This document shows, in pieces, positions 1 to 12,904 of a DNA stretch of 64,000 nucleotides. Numbering within the stretch: the first letter of the stretch is position 1; every line of letters starts with the position of its first letter. Position numbers and translations under genes: made by a program. The stretch is taken from NCBI GenBank assembly GCA_963920705.1, contig CAWUCO010000268.1, positions 5,456,001-5,520,000 on the forward strand, in the 5' to 3' direction. The stretch comes from Odiellus spinosus (lineage: Eukaryota; Arthropoda; Arachnida; Opiliones; Phalangiidae). Below the pieces are notes generated by a model that ran no database searches, was not told the origin of the DNA, and saw nothing but the letters and a program-made list of their open reading frames with translations.

Positions 1-2298
1 TTGAATTGTCCATATTTTCCATGTTTTTCAACGGATTTTCCAAAACTCTTGATTTTCAGATAGACCAATATTTGCTCTTTCGAGTGGTCTTAATGTTGTC
101 TAAATCGCTTAAAAATCAAAAGTTTTGTGTCCATTTGAATCCAATAATCTTGGATTTTTAAGTGTTTTTGCTTTATTTTAACCAATTTTATATTTGTCAC
201 AATTTTGCAATTTAGACAAAACCAAAGTCATTCGAAAGAGCAATTAATGGACAGTCTAAATAACAAGAGTTTTCAAAAATCCGTTGAAAAACAAGAAAAA
301 TATGGCCAATTCGAGAAACCATAAAATATCAAAATAGTCAAATTTCAGATTTTCAAAATTCGCTTTTTGATATTAGATGTTTTTTGAATTGGCTATATTT
401 TCCATGTTTTTCAACGGATTTTCCAAAACTCTTGTTTTTTAGATAGACCAATATTTTCTCTTTCGAGTAGTCTTAATTTTGTCTAAATCGCTTAAAAATC
501 AAAAGTTTTGTGTCCATTTGAATCCAATAATCTTGGATTTTTAAGTGTTTTTGCTTTATTTTAACCAATTGTATATTTGTCACAATTTTGCAATTTAGAC
601 AAAACCAAAGTCATTCGAAAGAGCAATTAATGGACAGTCTAAATAATAAGAGTTTTCAAAAATCCGTTGAAAAACAAGAAAAATATGGCCAATTCAAGAA
701 ATCATAGAATATCAAAATAGTCAAATTTCAGATTTTAAAAATTCGCTTTTTGATATTAGATGTTTTTTGAATTGGCTATATTTTCCATGTTTTTCAACGG
801 ATTTTCGAAAACTCTTGATTTTCAGATAGACCAATATTTGCTCTTTCGAGTAGTCTTAATTTTGTCTAAATCGCTTAAAAATCAAAAGTTTTGTGTCCAT
901 TTGAATCCAATAATCTTGGATTTTTAAGTGTTTTTGCTTTATTTTAACCAATTTTATATTTGTCACGTCTTGGCAATTTAGACAAAACCAAAGTCATTCG
1001 AAAGAGCAATTAATGGACAGTCTAAATAATAAGAGTTTTCAAAAATCCGTTGAAAAACAAGAAAAATATGGCCAATTCAAGAAATCATAGAATATCAAAA
1101 TAGTCAAATTTCAGATTTTAAAAATTCGCTTTTTGATATTAGATGTTTTTTGAATTGGCTATATTTTCCATGTTTTTCAACGGATTTTCCAAAACTCTTG
1201 TTTTTTAGATAGACCTATATTTGCTCTTTCGAGTGGTCTTAATTTTGTCTAAATCGCTTAAAAATCAAAAGTTTTGTGTCCATTTGAATCCAATAATCTT
1301 GGATTTTTAAGCGTTTTTGCTTAATTTTAACCAATTTTATATTTGTCACAATTTTGCAATTTAGACAAAACCAAAGTCATTCGAAAGAGCAATTAATGGA
1401 CAGTCTAAATAATAAGAGTTTTCAAAAATCCGTTGAAAAACAAGAAAAATATGGCCAATTCAAGAAATCATAGAATATCAAAATAGTCAAATTTCAGATT
1501 TTCAAAATTCGCTTTTTGATATTAGATGCTTTTTGAATTGTCCATATTTTCCATGTTTTTCAACGGATTTTCCAAAACTCTTGATTTTCAGATAGACCAA
1601 TATTTGCTCTTTCGAGTGGTCTTAATGTTGTCTAAATCGCTTAAAAATCAAAAGTTTTGTGTCCATTTGAATCCAATAATCTTGGATTTTTAAGTGTTTT
1701 TGCTTTATTTTAACCAATTTTATATTTGTCACAATTTTGCAATTTAGACAAAACCAAAGTCATTCGAAAGAGCAATTAATGGACAGTCTAAATAACAAGA
1801 GTTTTCAAAAATCCGTTGAAAAACAAGAAAAATATGGCCAATTCGAGAAACCATAAAATATCAAAATAGTCAAATTTCAGATTTTCAAAATTCGCTTTTT
1901 GATATTAGATGTTTTTTGAATTGGCTATATTTTCCATGTTTTTCAACGGATTTTCCAAAACTCTTGTTTTTTAGATAGACCAATATTTTCTCTTTCGAGT
2001 AGTCTTAATTTTGTCTAAATCGCTTAAAAATCAAAAGTTTTGTGTCCATTTGAATCCAATAATCTTGGATTTTTAAGTGTTTTTGCTTTATTTTAACCAA
2101 TTGTATATTTGTCACAATTTTGCAATTTAGACAAAACCAAAGTCATTCGAAAGAGCAATTAATGGACAGTCTAAATAATAAGAGTTTTCAAAAATCCGTT
2201 GAAAAACAAGAAAAATATGGCCAATTCAAGAAATCATAGAATATCAAAATAGTCAAATTTCAGATTTTAAAAATTCGCTTTTTGATATTAGATGTTTT
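1..2298. repeat. Higher-order repeat: a dimer recurring at a 1532-bp (4-monomer) offset
   Basis: Monomers 1-2 (about 1-766) recur as monomers 5-6 (about 1533-2298). They share private variants at exactly 1532 bp spacing: TAATGTTG (91/1623), CGAGAAACCATAAAATATC (about 311/1843), ATTTTCTCTTTCGAGTAG (about 452/1984) and CCAATTGTATATTTG (about 566/2097). The monomers between and after do not keep the four-monomer phase, so this is a single block duplication rather than a regular higher-order array. Confidence 0.75.
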
Positions 2299-3758
2299 TT
2301 GAATTGGCTATATTTTCCATGTTTTTCAACGGATTTTCCAAAACTCTTGTTTTTTAGATAGACCAATATTTGCTCTTTCGAGTGGTCTTAATTTTGTCTA
2401 AATCGCTTAAAAATAAAAAGTTTTGTGTCCATTTGAATCCAATAATCTTGGATTTTTAAGTGTTTTTGCTTAATTTTAACCAATTTTATATTTGTCACAA
2501 TTTTGCAATTTAGACAAAACCAAAGTCATTCGAAAGAGCAATTAATGGACAGTCTAAATAACATGAGTTTTCAAAAATCCGTTGAAAAACAAGAAAAATA
2601 TGGCCAATTCAAGAAATCATACAATATCAAAATAGTCAAATTTCAGATTTTAAAAATTCGCTTTTTGGTATTAGATGCTTTTTGAATTGTCCATATTTTC
2701 CATGTTTTTCAACGGATTTTCCAAAACTCTTGATTTTCAGATAGACCAATATTTGCTCTTTCGAGTGGTCTTAATTTTGTCTAAATCGCTTAAAAATCAA
2801 AAGTTTTGTGTCCATTTGAATCCTATAATCTTGGATTTTTAAGTGTTTTTGCTTTATTTTAACCAATTTTATATTTGTCACAATTTTGCAATTTAGACAA
2901 AACCAAAGTCATTCGAAAGAGCAATTAATGGACAGTCTAAATAATAAGAGTTTTCAAAAATCCGTTGAAAAACAAGCAAAATATGGCCAATTCAAGAAAT
3001 CATAGAATATCAAAATAGTCAAATTTCAGATTTTCAAAATTCGCTTTTTGATATTAGATGTTTTTTGAATTGGCTATATTTTCCATGTTTTTCAACGGAT
3101 TTTCCAAAACTCTTGTTTTTTTGATAGACCAATATTTGCTCTTTCGAGTAGTCTTAATTTTGTCTAAATCGCTTAAAAATCAAAAGTTTTGTGTCCATTT
3201 TAATCCAATAATCTTGCATTTTTAAGTTTTTTTGCTTTATTTTAACCAATTTTATATTTGTCACAATTTTGCAATTTAGACAAAACCAAAGTCATTCGAA
3301 AGAGCAATTAATGGACAGTCTAAATAACAAGAGTTTTCAAAAATCCGTTGAAAAACAAGAAAAATATGGCCAATTCAAGAAATCATAGAATATCAAAATA
3401 GTCAAATTTCAGATTTTAAAAATTCGCTTTTTGATATTAGATGTTTTTTGAATTGTCCATATTTTCCTTGTTTTTCAACGGATTTTCCAAAACTCTTGAT
3501 TTTCAGATAGACCAATATTTCCTTTTTCGAGTGGTCTTAATTTTGTCTAAATCGCTTAAAAATCAAAAGTTTTGTGTCCATTTGAATCCAATGATCTTGG
3601 AATTTTAAGTGTTTTTGCTTTATTTTAACCAATTTTATATTTGTCACGTCTTGGCAATTTAGACAAAACCAAAGTCATTCGAGAGAGCAATTAATGGACA
3701 GTCTAAATAATAAGAGTTTTCAAAAATCAGTTGAAAAACAAGAAAAATATGGCCAATT
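1..3758 (-). repeat. 383-bp satellite array, R orientation (about 9.8 monomers)
   Basis: Tandem head-to-tail monomers. The motif TTTAGACAAAACCAAAG recurs at about 210, 593 and 976, giving a 383-bp period. The strand is the reverse complement of the main array that follows. Monomers differ by scattered substitutions, such as TAATGTTG at 91 and 1623, and CACGTCTTGG in place of CACAATTTTG at 964 and 3643. No gene is seen. The left end lies outside the window. Confidence 0.97.
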
Positions 3759-3948
3759 CAAAAAACATCTAATATCAAAAAGCGAATTTTTAAAATCTGA
3801 AATTTGACTATTTTGATATTCTATGATTTCTTGAATTGGCCATATTTTTCTTGTTTTTCAACGGATTTTTGAAAACTCTTATTATCTAGACTGTCCATTA
3901 ATTGCTCTTTCGAATGACTTTGGTTTTGTCTAAATTGCAAAATTGTGA
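3643..3948. other. Satellite orientation switch (inverted-array junction)
   Basis: R-orientation sequence can be followed up to CCAATTCAA at about 3762, and F-orientation sequence matches from about 3755. The 5-8 bp overlap is shared by both. The flanks form a large inverted repeat: AGACAAAACC at 3661 mirrors GGTTTTGTCT ending at 3931, which puts the axis near 3796. The inner arms (about 3661-3762 and 3831-3931) are almost perfect complements, better than the arms inside an ordinary monomer. The two flanking arrays extend the symmetry for kilobases. Confidence 0.9.
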
Positions 3949-5279
3949 CCAATATGAAATTGGTTAAAATTAAGCAAAAACACTTAAAAATCCAAGATTA
4001 TTGGATTCAAATGGACACAAAACTTTTGATTTTTAAGCGATTTAGACAAAATTAAGACCACTCGAAAGAGCAAATATTGGTCTATCTGAAAATCAAGAGT
4101 TTTGGAAAATCCGTTGAAAAACATGGAAAATATGGACAATTCAAAAAGCATCTAATATCAAAAAGCCAATTTTTAAAATCTGAAATTTGACTATTTTGAT
4201 ATTGTATGATTTCTTGAATTGGCCATATTTTTCTTGTTTTTGAACGGATTTTTGAAAACTCTTATTATTTAGACTGTCCATTAATTGCTCTTTCGGATGA
4301 CTTTGGTTTTGTCTAAATTGCAAAATTGTGACCAATATAAAATTGGTTAAAATTAAGCAAAAATACTTAAAAATCCAAGATTATTGGATTCAAATGGACA
4401 CAAAACTTTTGATTTTTAAGCGATTTAGACAAAATTAAGACTACTCGAAAGAGCAAATATTGGTCTATCTAAAAAACAAGAGTTTTGGAAAATCCGTTGA
4501 AAAACATGGAAAATATGGACAATTCAAAAAACATCTAATATCAAAAAGCGAATTTTTAAAATCTGAAATTTGACTATTTTGATATTGTATGGTTTCTCGA
4601 ATTGGCCATATTTTTCTTGTTTTTCAACGGATTTTTGAAAACTCTTATTATTTAGACTGTCCATTAATTGCTCTTTCGGATGACTTTGGTTTTGTCTAAA
4701 TTGCAAAATTGTGACAAATATAAAATTGGTTAAAATTAAGCAAAAACACTTAAAAATCCAAGATTATTGGATTCAAATGGACACAAAACTTTTGATTTTT
4801 AAGCGATTTAGACAAAATTAAGACCACTCGAAAGAGCAAATATTGGTCTATCTGAAAATCAAGAGTTTTGGAAAATCTGTTGAAAAACATGGAAAATATG
4901 GACAATTCAAAAAGCATCTAATATCAAAAAGCGAATTTTTAAAATCTGAAATTTGACTATTTTGATATTGTATGATTTCTTGAATTGGCCATATTTTTCT
5001 TGTTTTTCAACGGATTTTTGAAAACTCTTGTTATTTAGACTGTCCATTAATTGCTCTTTCGAATGACCTTGGTTTTGTCTAAATTGCAAAATTGTGACAA
5101 ATATAAAATTGGTTAAAATAAAGCAAAAATACTTAAAAATCCAAGATTATTGGATTCAAATGGACACAAAACTTTTGATTTTTAAGCGATTTAGACAAAA
5201 TTAAGACCACTCTAAAGAGCAAATATTGGTCTATCTGAAAATCAAGAGTTTTGGAAAATCCGTTGAAAAACATGGAAAA

Positions 5280-7582
5280 TATGGACAATTCAAAAAACAT
5301 TTAATATCAAAAAGCGAATTTTTAAAATCTGAAATTTGACTATTTTGATATTCTATGATTTCTTGAATTGGCCATATTTTTCTTGTTTTTCAACGGATTT
5401 TTGAAAACTCTTATTATTTAGACTGTCCATTAATTGCTCTTTCGAATGACTTTGGTTTTGTCTAAATTGCAAAATTGTGACAAATATAAAATTGGTTAAA
5501 ATTAAGCAAAAACTCTTAAAAATCCAAGATTATTGGATTAAAATGGACACAAAACTTTTGATTTTTAAGCGATTTAGACAAAATTAAGACCACTCGAAAG
5601 AGCAAATATTGGTCTATCTGAAAATCAAGAGTTTTGGAAAATCCGTTGAAAAACATGGAAAATATGGACAATTCAAAAAGCATCTAATATCAAAAAGCGA
5701 ATTTTTAAAATCTGAAATTTGACTATTTTGATATTGTATGATTTCTTGAATTGGCCATATTTTTCTTGTTTTTCAACGGATTTTTGAAAACTCTTGTTAT
5801 TTAGACTGTCCATTAATTGCTCTTTCGAATGACCTAAGTTTTGTCTAAATTGCAAAATTGTGACATATATAAAATTGGTTAAAATAAATCAAAAATACTT
5901 AAAAATCCAAGATTATTGGATTCAAATGGACACAAAACTTTTGATTTTTAAGCGATTTAGACAAAATTAAGACCACTCGAAAGAGCAAATATTGGTCTAT
6001 CTAAAAAACAAGAACTTTGGAAAATCCGTTGAAAAACATGGAAAATATGGACAATTCAAAAAACATCTAATATCAAAAAGCGAATTTTTAAAATCTGAAA
6101 TTTGACTATTTTGATATTGTATGGTTTCTTGAATTGGCCATATTTTTCTTGTTTTTCAACGGATTTTTGAAAACTCTTATTATTTAGACTGTCCATTAAT
6201 TGCTCTTTCGGATGACTTTGGTTTTGTCTAAATTGCAAAATTGTGACCAATATAAAATTGGTTAAAATTAAGCAAAAATACTTAAAAATCCAAGATTATT
6301 GGATTCAAATGGACACAAAACTTTTGATTTTTAAGCGATTTAGACAAAATTAAGACTACTCGAAAGAGCAAATATTGGTCTATCTAAAAAACAAGAGTTT
6401 TGGAAAATCCGTTGAAAAACATGGAAAATATGGACAATTCAAAAAACATCTAATATCAAAAAGCGAATTTTTAAAATCTGAAATTTGACTATTTTGATAT
6501 TGTATGGTTTCTCGAATTGGCCATATTTTTCTTGTTTTTCAACGGATTTTTGAAAACTCTTATTATTTAGACTGTCCATTAATTGCTCTTTCGGATGACT
6601 TTGGTTTTGTCTAAATTGCAAAATTGTGACAAATATAAAATTGGTTAAAATTAAGCAAAAACACTTAAAAATCCAAGATTATTGGATTCAAATGGACACA
6701 AAACTTTTGATTTTTAAGCGATTTAGACAAAATTAAGACCACTCGAAAGAGCAAATATTTTTCTATCTGAAAATCAAGAGTTTTGGAAAATCCGTTGAAA
6801 AACATGGAAAATATGGACAATTCAAAAAACATCTAATATCAAAAAGCGAATTTTTAAAATCTGAAATTTGACTATTTTGATATTCTATGATTTCTTGAAT
6901 TGGCCATATTTTTCTTGTTTTTCAACGGATTTTTGAAAACTCTTATTATTTAGACTGTCCATTAATTGCTCTTTCGAATGACTTTGGTTTTGTCTAAATT
7001 GCAAAATTGTGACAAATATAAAATTGGTTAAAATTAAGCAAAAACTCTTAAAAATCCAAGATTATTGGATTAAAATGGACACAAAACTTTTGATTTTTAA
7101 GCGATTTAGACAAAATTAAGACCACTCGAAAGAGCAAATATTGGTCTATCTGAAAATCAAGAGTTTTGGAAAATCCGTTGAAAAACATGGAAAATATGGA
7201 CAATTCAAAAAGCATCTAATATCAAAAAGCGAATTTTTAAAATCTGAAATTTGACTATTTTGATATTGTATGATTTCTTGAATTGGCCATATTTTTCTTG
7301 TTTTTCAACGGATTTTTGAAAACTCTTGTTATTTAGACTGTCCATTAATTGCTCTTTCGAATGACCTTGGTTTTGTCTAAATTACAAAATTGTGACATAT
7401 ATAAAATTGGTTAAAATAAAGCAAAAATACTTAAAAATCCAAGATTATTGGATTCAAATGGACACAAAACTTTTGATTTTTAAGCGATTTAGACAAAATT
7501 AAGACCACTCGAAAGAGAAAATATTGGTCTATCTGAAAATCAAGAGTTTTGGAAAATCCGTTGAAAAACATGGAAAATATGG
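5280..7582 (+). repeat. Higher-order block at 1532-bp offset
   Basis: Monomers starting near 5290 and 5673 recur near 6822 and 7205. They share the rare variants AAAACTCTTAAAAATCC (5510/7042) and GACATATAT (about 5864/7396). Adjacent monomers instead pair at a 1915-bp offset (about 4524 with 6439), so the region is a mosaic of overlapping 4- and 5-monomer duplications. Boundaries are approximate. Confidence 0.6.
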
Positions 7583-7970
7583 ACAATTCAAAAAGCATCT
7601 AATATCAAAAAGCGAATTTTTAAAATCTGAAATTTGACTATTTTGATATTGTATGATTTCTTGAATTGGCCATATTTTTCTTGTTTTTCAACGGATTTTT
7701 GAAAACTCTTGTTATTTAGACTGTCCATTAATTGCTCTTTCGAATGACCTTGGTTTTGTCTAAATTGCAAAATTGTGACAAATATAAAATTGGTTAAAAT
7801 AAAGCAAAAATACTTAAAAATCCAAGATTATTGGATTCAAATGGACACAAAACTTTTGATTTTTAAGCGATTTAGACAAAATTAAGACCACTCGAAAGAG
7901 CAAATATTGGTCTATCTAAAAAACAAGAGTTTTGGAAAATCCGTTGAAAAACATGGAAAATATGGACAAT

Positions 7971-10651
7971 TCAAAAAACATCTAATATCAAAAAGCGAAT
8001 TTTTAAAATCTGAAATTTGACTATTTTGATATTGTATGGTTTCTTGAATTGGCCATATTTTTCTTGTTTTTCAACGGATTTTTGAAAACTCTTATTATTT
8101 AGACTGTCCATTAATTGCTCTTTCGGATGACTTTGGTTTTGTCTAAATTGCAATTTTGTGACAAATATAAAATTGGTTAAAATTAAGCAAAAACACTTAA
8201 AAATCCAAGATTATTGGATTCAAATGGACACAAAACTTTTGATTTTTAAGCGATTTAGACAAAATTAAGACCACTCGAAAGAGCAAATATTGGTCTATCT
8301 GAAAAACAAGTGTTTTGGAAAATCCGTTGAAAAACATGGAAAATATGGACAATTCAAAAAGCATCTAATATCAAAAAGCGAATTTTTAAAATCTGAAATT
8401 TGACTATTTTGATATTGTATGGTTTCTCGAATTGGCCATATTTTTCTTGTTTTTCAACGGATTTTTGAAAACTCTTGTTATTTAGACTGTCCATTAATTG
8501 CTCTTTCGAATGACTTTGGTTTTGTCTAAATTGCAAAATTGTGACCAATATAAAATTGGTTAAAATTAAGCAAAAACGCTTAAAAATCCAAGATTATTGG
8601 ATTCAAATGGACACAAAACTTTTGATTTTTAAGCGATTTAGACAAAATTAAGACTACTCGAAAGAGCAAATATTGGTCTATCTAAAAAACAAGAGTTTTG
8701 GAAAATCCGTTGAAAAACATGGAAAATATAGCCAATTCAAAAAGCATCTAATATCAAAAAGCGAATTTTGAAAATCTGAAATTTGACTATTTTGATATTC
8801 TATGATTTCTTGAATTGGCCATATTTTTCTTGTTTTTCAACGGATTTTTGAAAACTCTTATTATTTAGACTGTCCATTAATTGCTCTTTCGAATGACTTT
8901 GGTTTTGTCTAAATTGCAAAATTGTGACAAATATAAAATTGGTTAAAATCAAGCAAAAACACTTAAAAATCCAAGATTATTGGATTCAAATGGACACAAA
9001 ACTTTTGATTTTTAAGCGATTTAGACAAAATTAAGACCACTCGAAAGAGCAAATATTGGTCTATCTAAAAAACAAGAGTTTTGGAAAATCCGTTGAAAAA
9101 CATGGAAAATATGGACAATTCAAAAAACATCTAATATCAAAAAGCGAATTTTTAAAATCTGAAATTTGACTATTTTGATATTGTATGGTTTCTTGAATTG
9201 GCCATATTTTTCTTGTTTTTCAACGGATTTTTGAAAACTCTTATTATTTAGACTGTCCATTAATTGCTCTTTCGGATGACTTTGGTTTTGTCTAAATTGC
9301 AAAATTGTGACCAATATAAAATTGGTTAAAATTAAGCAAAAATACTTAAAAATCCAAGATTATTGGATTCAAATGGACACAAAACTTTTGATTTTTAAGC
9401 GATTTAGACAAAATTAAGACTACTCGAAAGAGCAAATATTGGTCTATCTAAAAAACAAGAGTTTTGGAAAATCCGTTGAAAAACATGGAAAATATGGACA
9501 ATTCAAAAAACATCTAATATCAAAAAGCGAATTTTTAAAATCTGAAATTTGACTATTTTGATATTGTATGGTTTCTCGAATTGGCCATATTTTTCTTGTT
9601 TTTCAACGGATTTTTGAAAACTCTTGTTATTTAGACTGTCCATTAATTGCTCTTTCGAATGACTTTGGTTTTGTCTAAATTGCAAAATTGTGACCAATAT
9701 AAAATTGGTTAAAATTAAGCAAAAACGCTTAAAAATCCAAGATTATTGGATTCAAATGGACACAAAACTTTTGATTTTTAAGCGATTTAGACAAAATTAA
9801 GACTACTCGAAAGAGCAAATATTGGTCTATCTAAAAAACAAGAGTTTTGGAAAATCCGTTGAAAAACATGGAAAATATAGCCAATTCAAAAAGCATCTAA
9901 TATCAAAAAGCGAATTTTGAAAATCTGAAATTTGACTATTTTGATATTCTATGATTTCTTGAATTGGCCATATTTTTCTTGTTTTTCAACGGATTTTTGA
10001 AAACTCTTATTATTTAGACTGTCCATTAATTGCTCTTTCGAATGACTTTGGTTTTGTCTAAATTGCAAAATTGTGACAAATATAAAATTGGTTAAAATAA
10101 AGCAAAAACACTTAAAAATCCAAGATTATTGGATTCAAATGGACACAAAACTTTTGATTTTTAAGCGATTTAGACAAAATTAAGACCACTCGAAAGAGCA
10201 AATATTGGTCTATCTAAAAAACTAGAGTTTTGGAAAATCCGTTGAAAAACATGGAAAATATGGACAATTCAAAAAACATCTAATATCAAAAAGCGAATTT
10301 TTAAAATCTGAAATTTGACTATTTTGATATTGTATGGTTTCTTGAATTGGCCATATTTTTCTTGTTTTTCAACGGATTTTTGAAAACTCTTATTATTTAG
10401 ACTGTCCATTAATTGCTCTTTCGGATGACTTTGGTTTTGTCTAAATTGCAAAATTGTGACCAATATAAAATTGGTTAAAATTAAGCAAAAATACTTAAAA
10501 ATCCAAGATTATTGGATTCAAATGGACACAAAACTTTTGATTTTTAAGCGATTTAGACAAAATTAAGACCACTCGAAAGAGCAAATATTGGTCTATCTGA
10601 AAAACAAGAGTTTTGGAAAATCCGTTGAAAAACATGGAAAATATGGACAAT
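7971..10651 (+). repeat. 3-monomer higher-order repeat (1149 bp), about 2.3 copies
   Basis: Three monomer classes cycle A-B-C. Class A has TCGGATGAC and GTATGGTTTCTTG (7971, 9120, 10269). Class B has GGTTTCTCG with CTCTTGTTATT and GTGACCAATAT (8354, 9503). Class C has GCGAATTTTGAAAATC, preceded by AAATATAGCC (8737, 9886). The phase breaks at 10652, where a different class (GACCTTGG) follows A. Confidence 0.75.
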
Positions 10652-12904
10652 TCAAAAAGCATCTAATATCAAAAAGCGAATTTTTAAAATCTGAAATTTG
10701 ACTATTTTGATATTGTATGATTTCTTGAATTGGCCATATTTTTCTTGTTTTTCAACGGATTTTTGAAAACTCTTGTTATTTAGACTGTCCATTAATTGCT
10801 CTTTCGAATGACCTTGGTTTTGTCTAAATTGCAAAATTGTGACAAATATAAAATTGGTTAAAATAAAGCAAAAATACTTAAAAATCCAAGATTATTGGAT
10901 TCAAATGGACACAAAACTTTTGATTTTTAAGCGATTTAGACAAAATTAAGACTACTCGAAAGAGCAAATATTGGTCTATCTAAAAAACAAGAGTTTTGGA
11001 AAATCCGTTGAAAAACATGGAAAATATGGACAATTCAAAAAACATCTAATATCAAAAAGCGAATTTTTAAAATCTGAAATTTGACTATTTTGATATTGTA
11101 TGGTTTCTCGAATTGGCCATATTTGTCTTGTTTTTCAACGGATTTTTGAAAACTCTTGTTATTTAGACTGTCCATTAATTGCTCTTTCGAATGACTTTGG
11201 TTTTGTCTAAATTGCAAAATTGTGACCAATATAAAAATGGTTAAAATTAAGCAAAAACGCTTAAAAATCCAAGATTATTGGATTCAAATGGACACAAAAC
11301 TTTTGATTTTTAAGCGATTTAGACAAAATTAAGACCTCTTGAAAGAGCAAATATTGGTCTATCTAAAAAACAAGAGTTTTGGAAAATCCGTTGAAAAACA
11401 TGGAAAATATGGACAAACAAAAAACATCTAATATCAAAAAGCGAATTTTTAAAATCTGAAATTTGACTTTTTGATATTCTATGATTTCTTGAATTGGCCA
11501 TATTTTTCTTGTTTTTCAACGGATTTTTGAAAACTCTTATTATTTAGACTGTCCATTAATTGCTCTTTCGAATGTCTTTGGTTTTGTCTAAATTGCAAAA
11601 TTGTGACAAATATAAAATTGGTTAAAATTAAGCAAAAACGCTTAAAAATCCAAGATTATAGGATTCAAATGGACACAAAACTTTTGATTTTTAAGCGATT
11701 TAGACAAAATTAAGACCACTCTAAAGAGCAAATATTGGTCTATCTGAAAATCAAGAGTTTTGGAAAATCCGTTGAAAAACATGGAAAATATGGACAATTC
11801 AAAAAACATCTAATATCAAAAAGCGAATTTTTAAAATCTGAAATTTGACTATTTTGATATTCTATGATTTCTTGAATTGGCCATATTTTTCTTGTTTTTC
11901 AACGGATTTTTGAAAACTCTTATTATTTAGACTGTCCATTAATTGCTCTTTCGAATGACTTTGGTTTTGTCTAAATTGCAAAATTGTGACAAATATAAAA
12001 TTGGTTAAAATTAAACAAAAACTCTTAAAAATCCAAGATTATTGGATTAAAATGGACACAAAACTTTTGATTTTTAAGCGATTTAGACAAAATTAAGACC
12101 ACTCAAAGAGCAAATATTGGTCTATCTAAAAAACAAGAGTTTTGGAAAATCCGTTGAAAAACATGGAAAATATGGACAATTCAAAAAGCATCTAATATCA
12201 AAAAGCGAATTTTTAAAATCAGAAATTTGACTATTTTGATATTGTATGATTTCTTGAATTGGCCATATTTTTCTTGTTTTTCAACGGATTTTTGAAAACT
12301 CTTGTTATTTAGACTGTCCATTAATTGCTCTTTCGAATGACTTTGGTTTTGTCTAAATTGCAAAATTGTGACAAATATAAAATTGGTTAAAATAAAGCAA
12401 AAACACTTAAAAATCCAAGATTATTGGATTCAAATGGACACAAAACTTTTGATTTTTAAGCGATTTAGACAAAATTAAGACCACTCGAAAGAGCAAATAT
12501 TGGTCTATCTAAAAAACAAGAGTTTTGGAAAATCCGTTGAAAAACATGGAAAATATGGACAATTCAAAAAACATCTAATATCAAAAAGCGAATTTTGAAA
12601 ATCTGAAATTTGACTATTTTGATATTCTATGATTTCTTGAATTGGCCATATTTTTCTTGTTTTTCAACGGATTTTTGAAAACTCTTATTATTTAGACTGT
12701 CCATTAATTGCTCTTTCGAATGTCTTTGGTTTTGTCTAAATTGCAAAATTGTGACAAATATAAAATTGGTTAAAATTAAGCAAAAACGCTTAAAAATCCA
12801 AGATTATTGGATTCAAATGGACACAAAACTTTTGATTTTTAAGCGATTTAGACAAAATTAGGACCACTCGAAAGAGCAAATATTTGTCTATCTGAAAATC
12901 AAGA

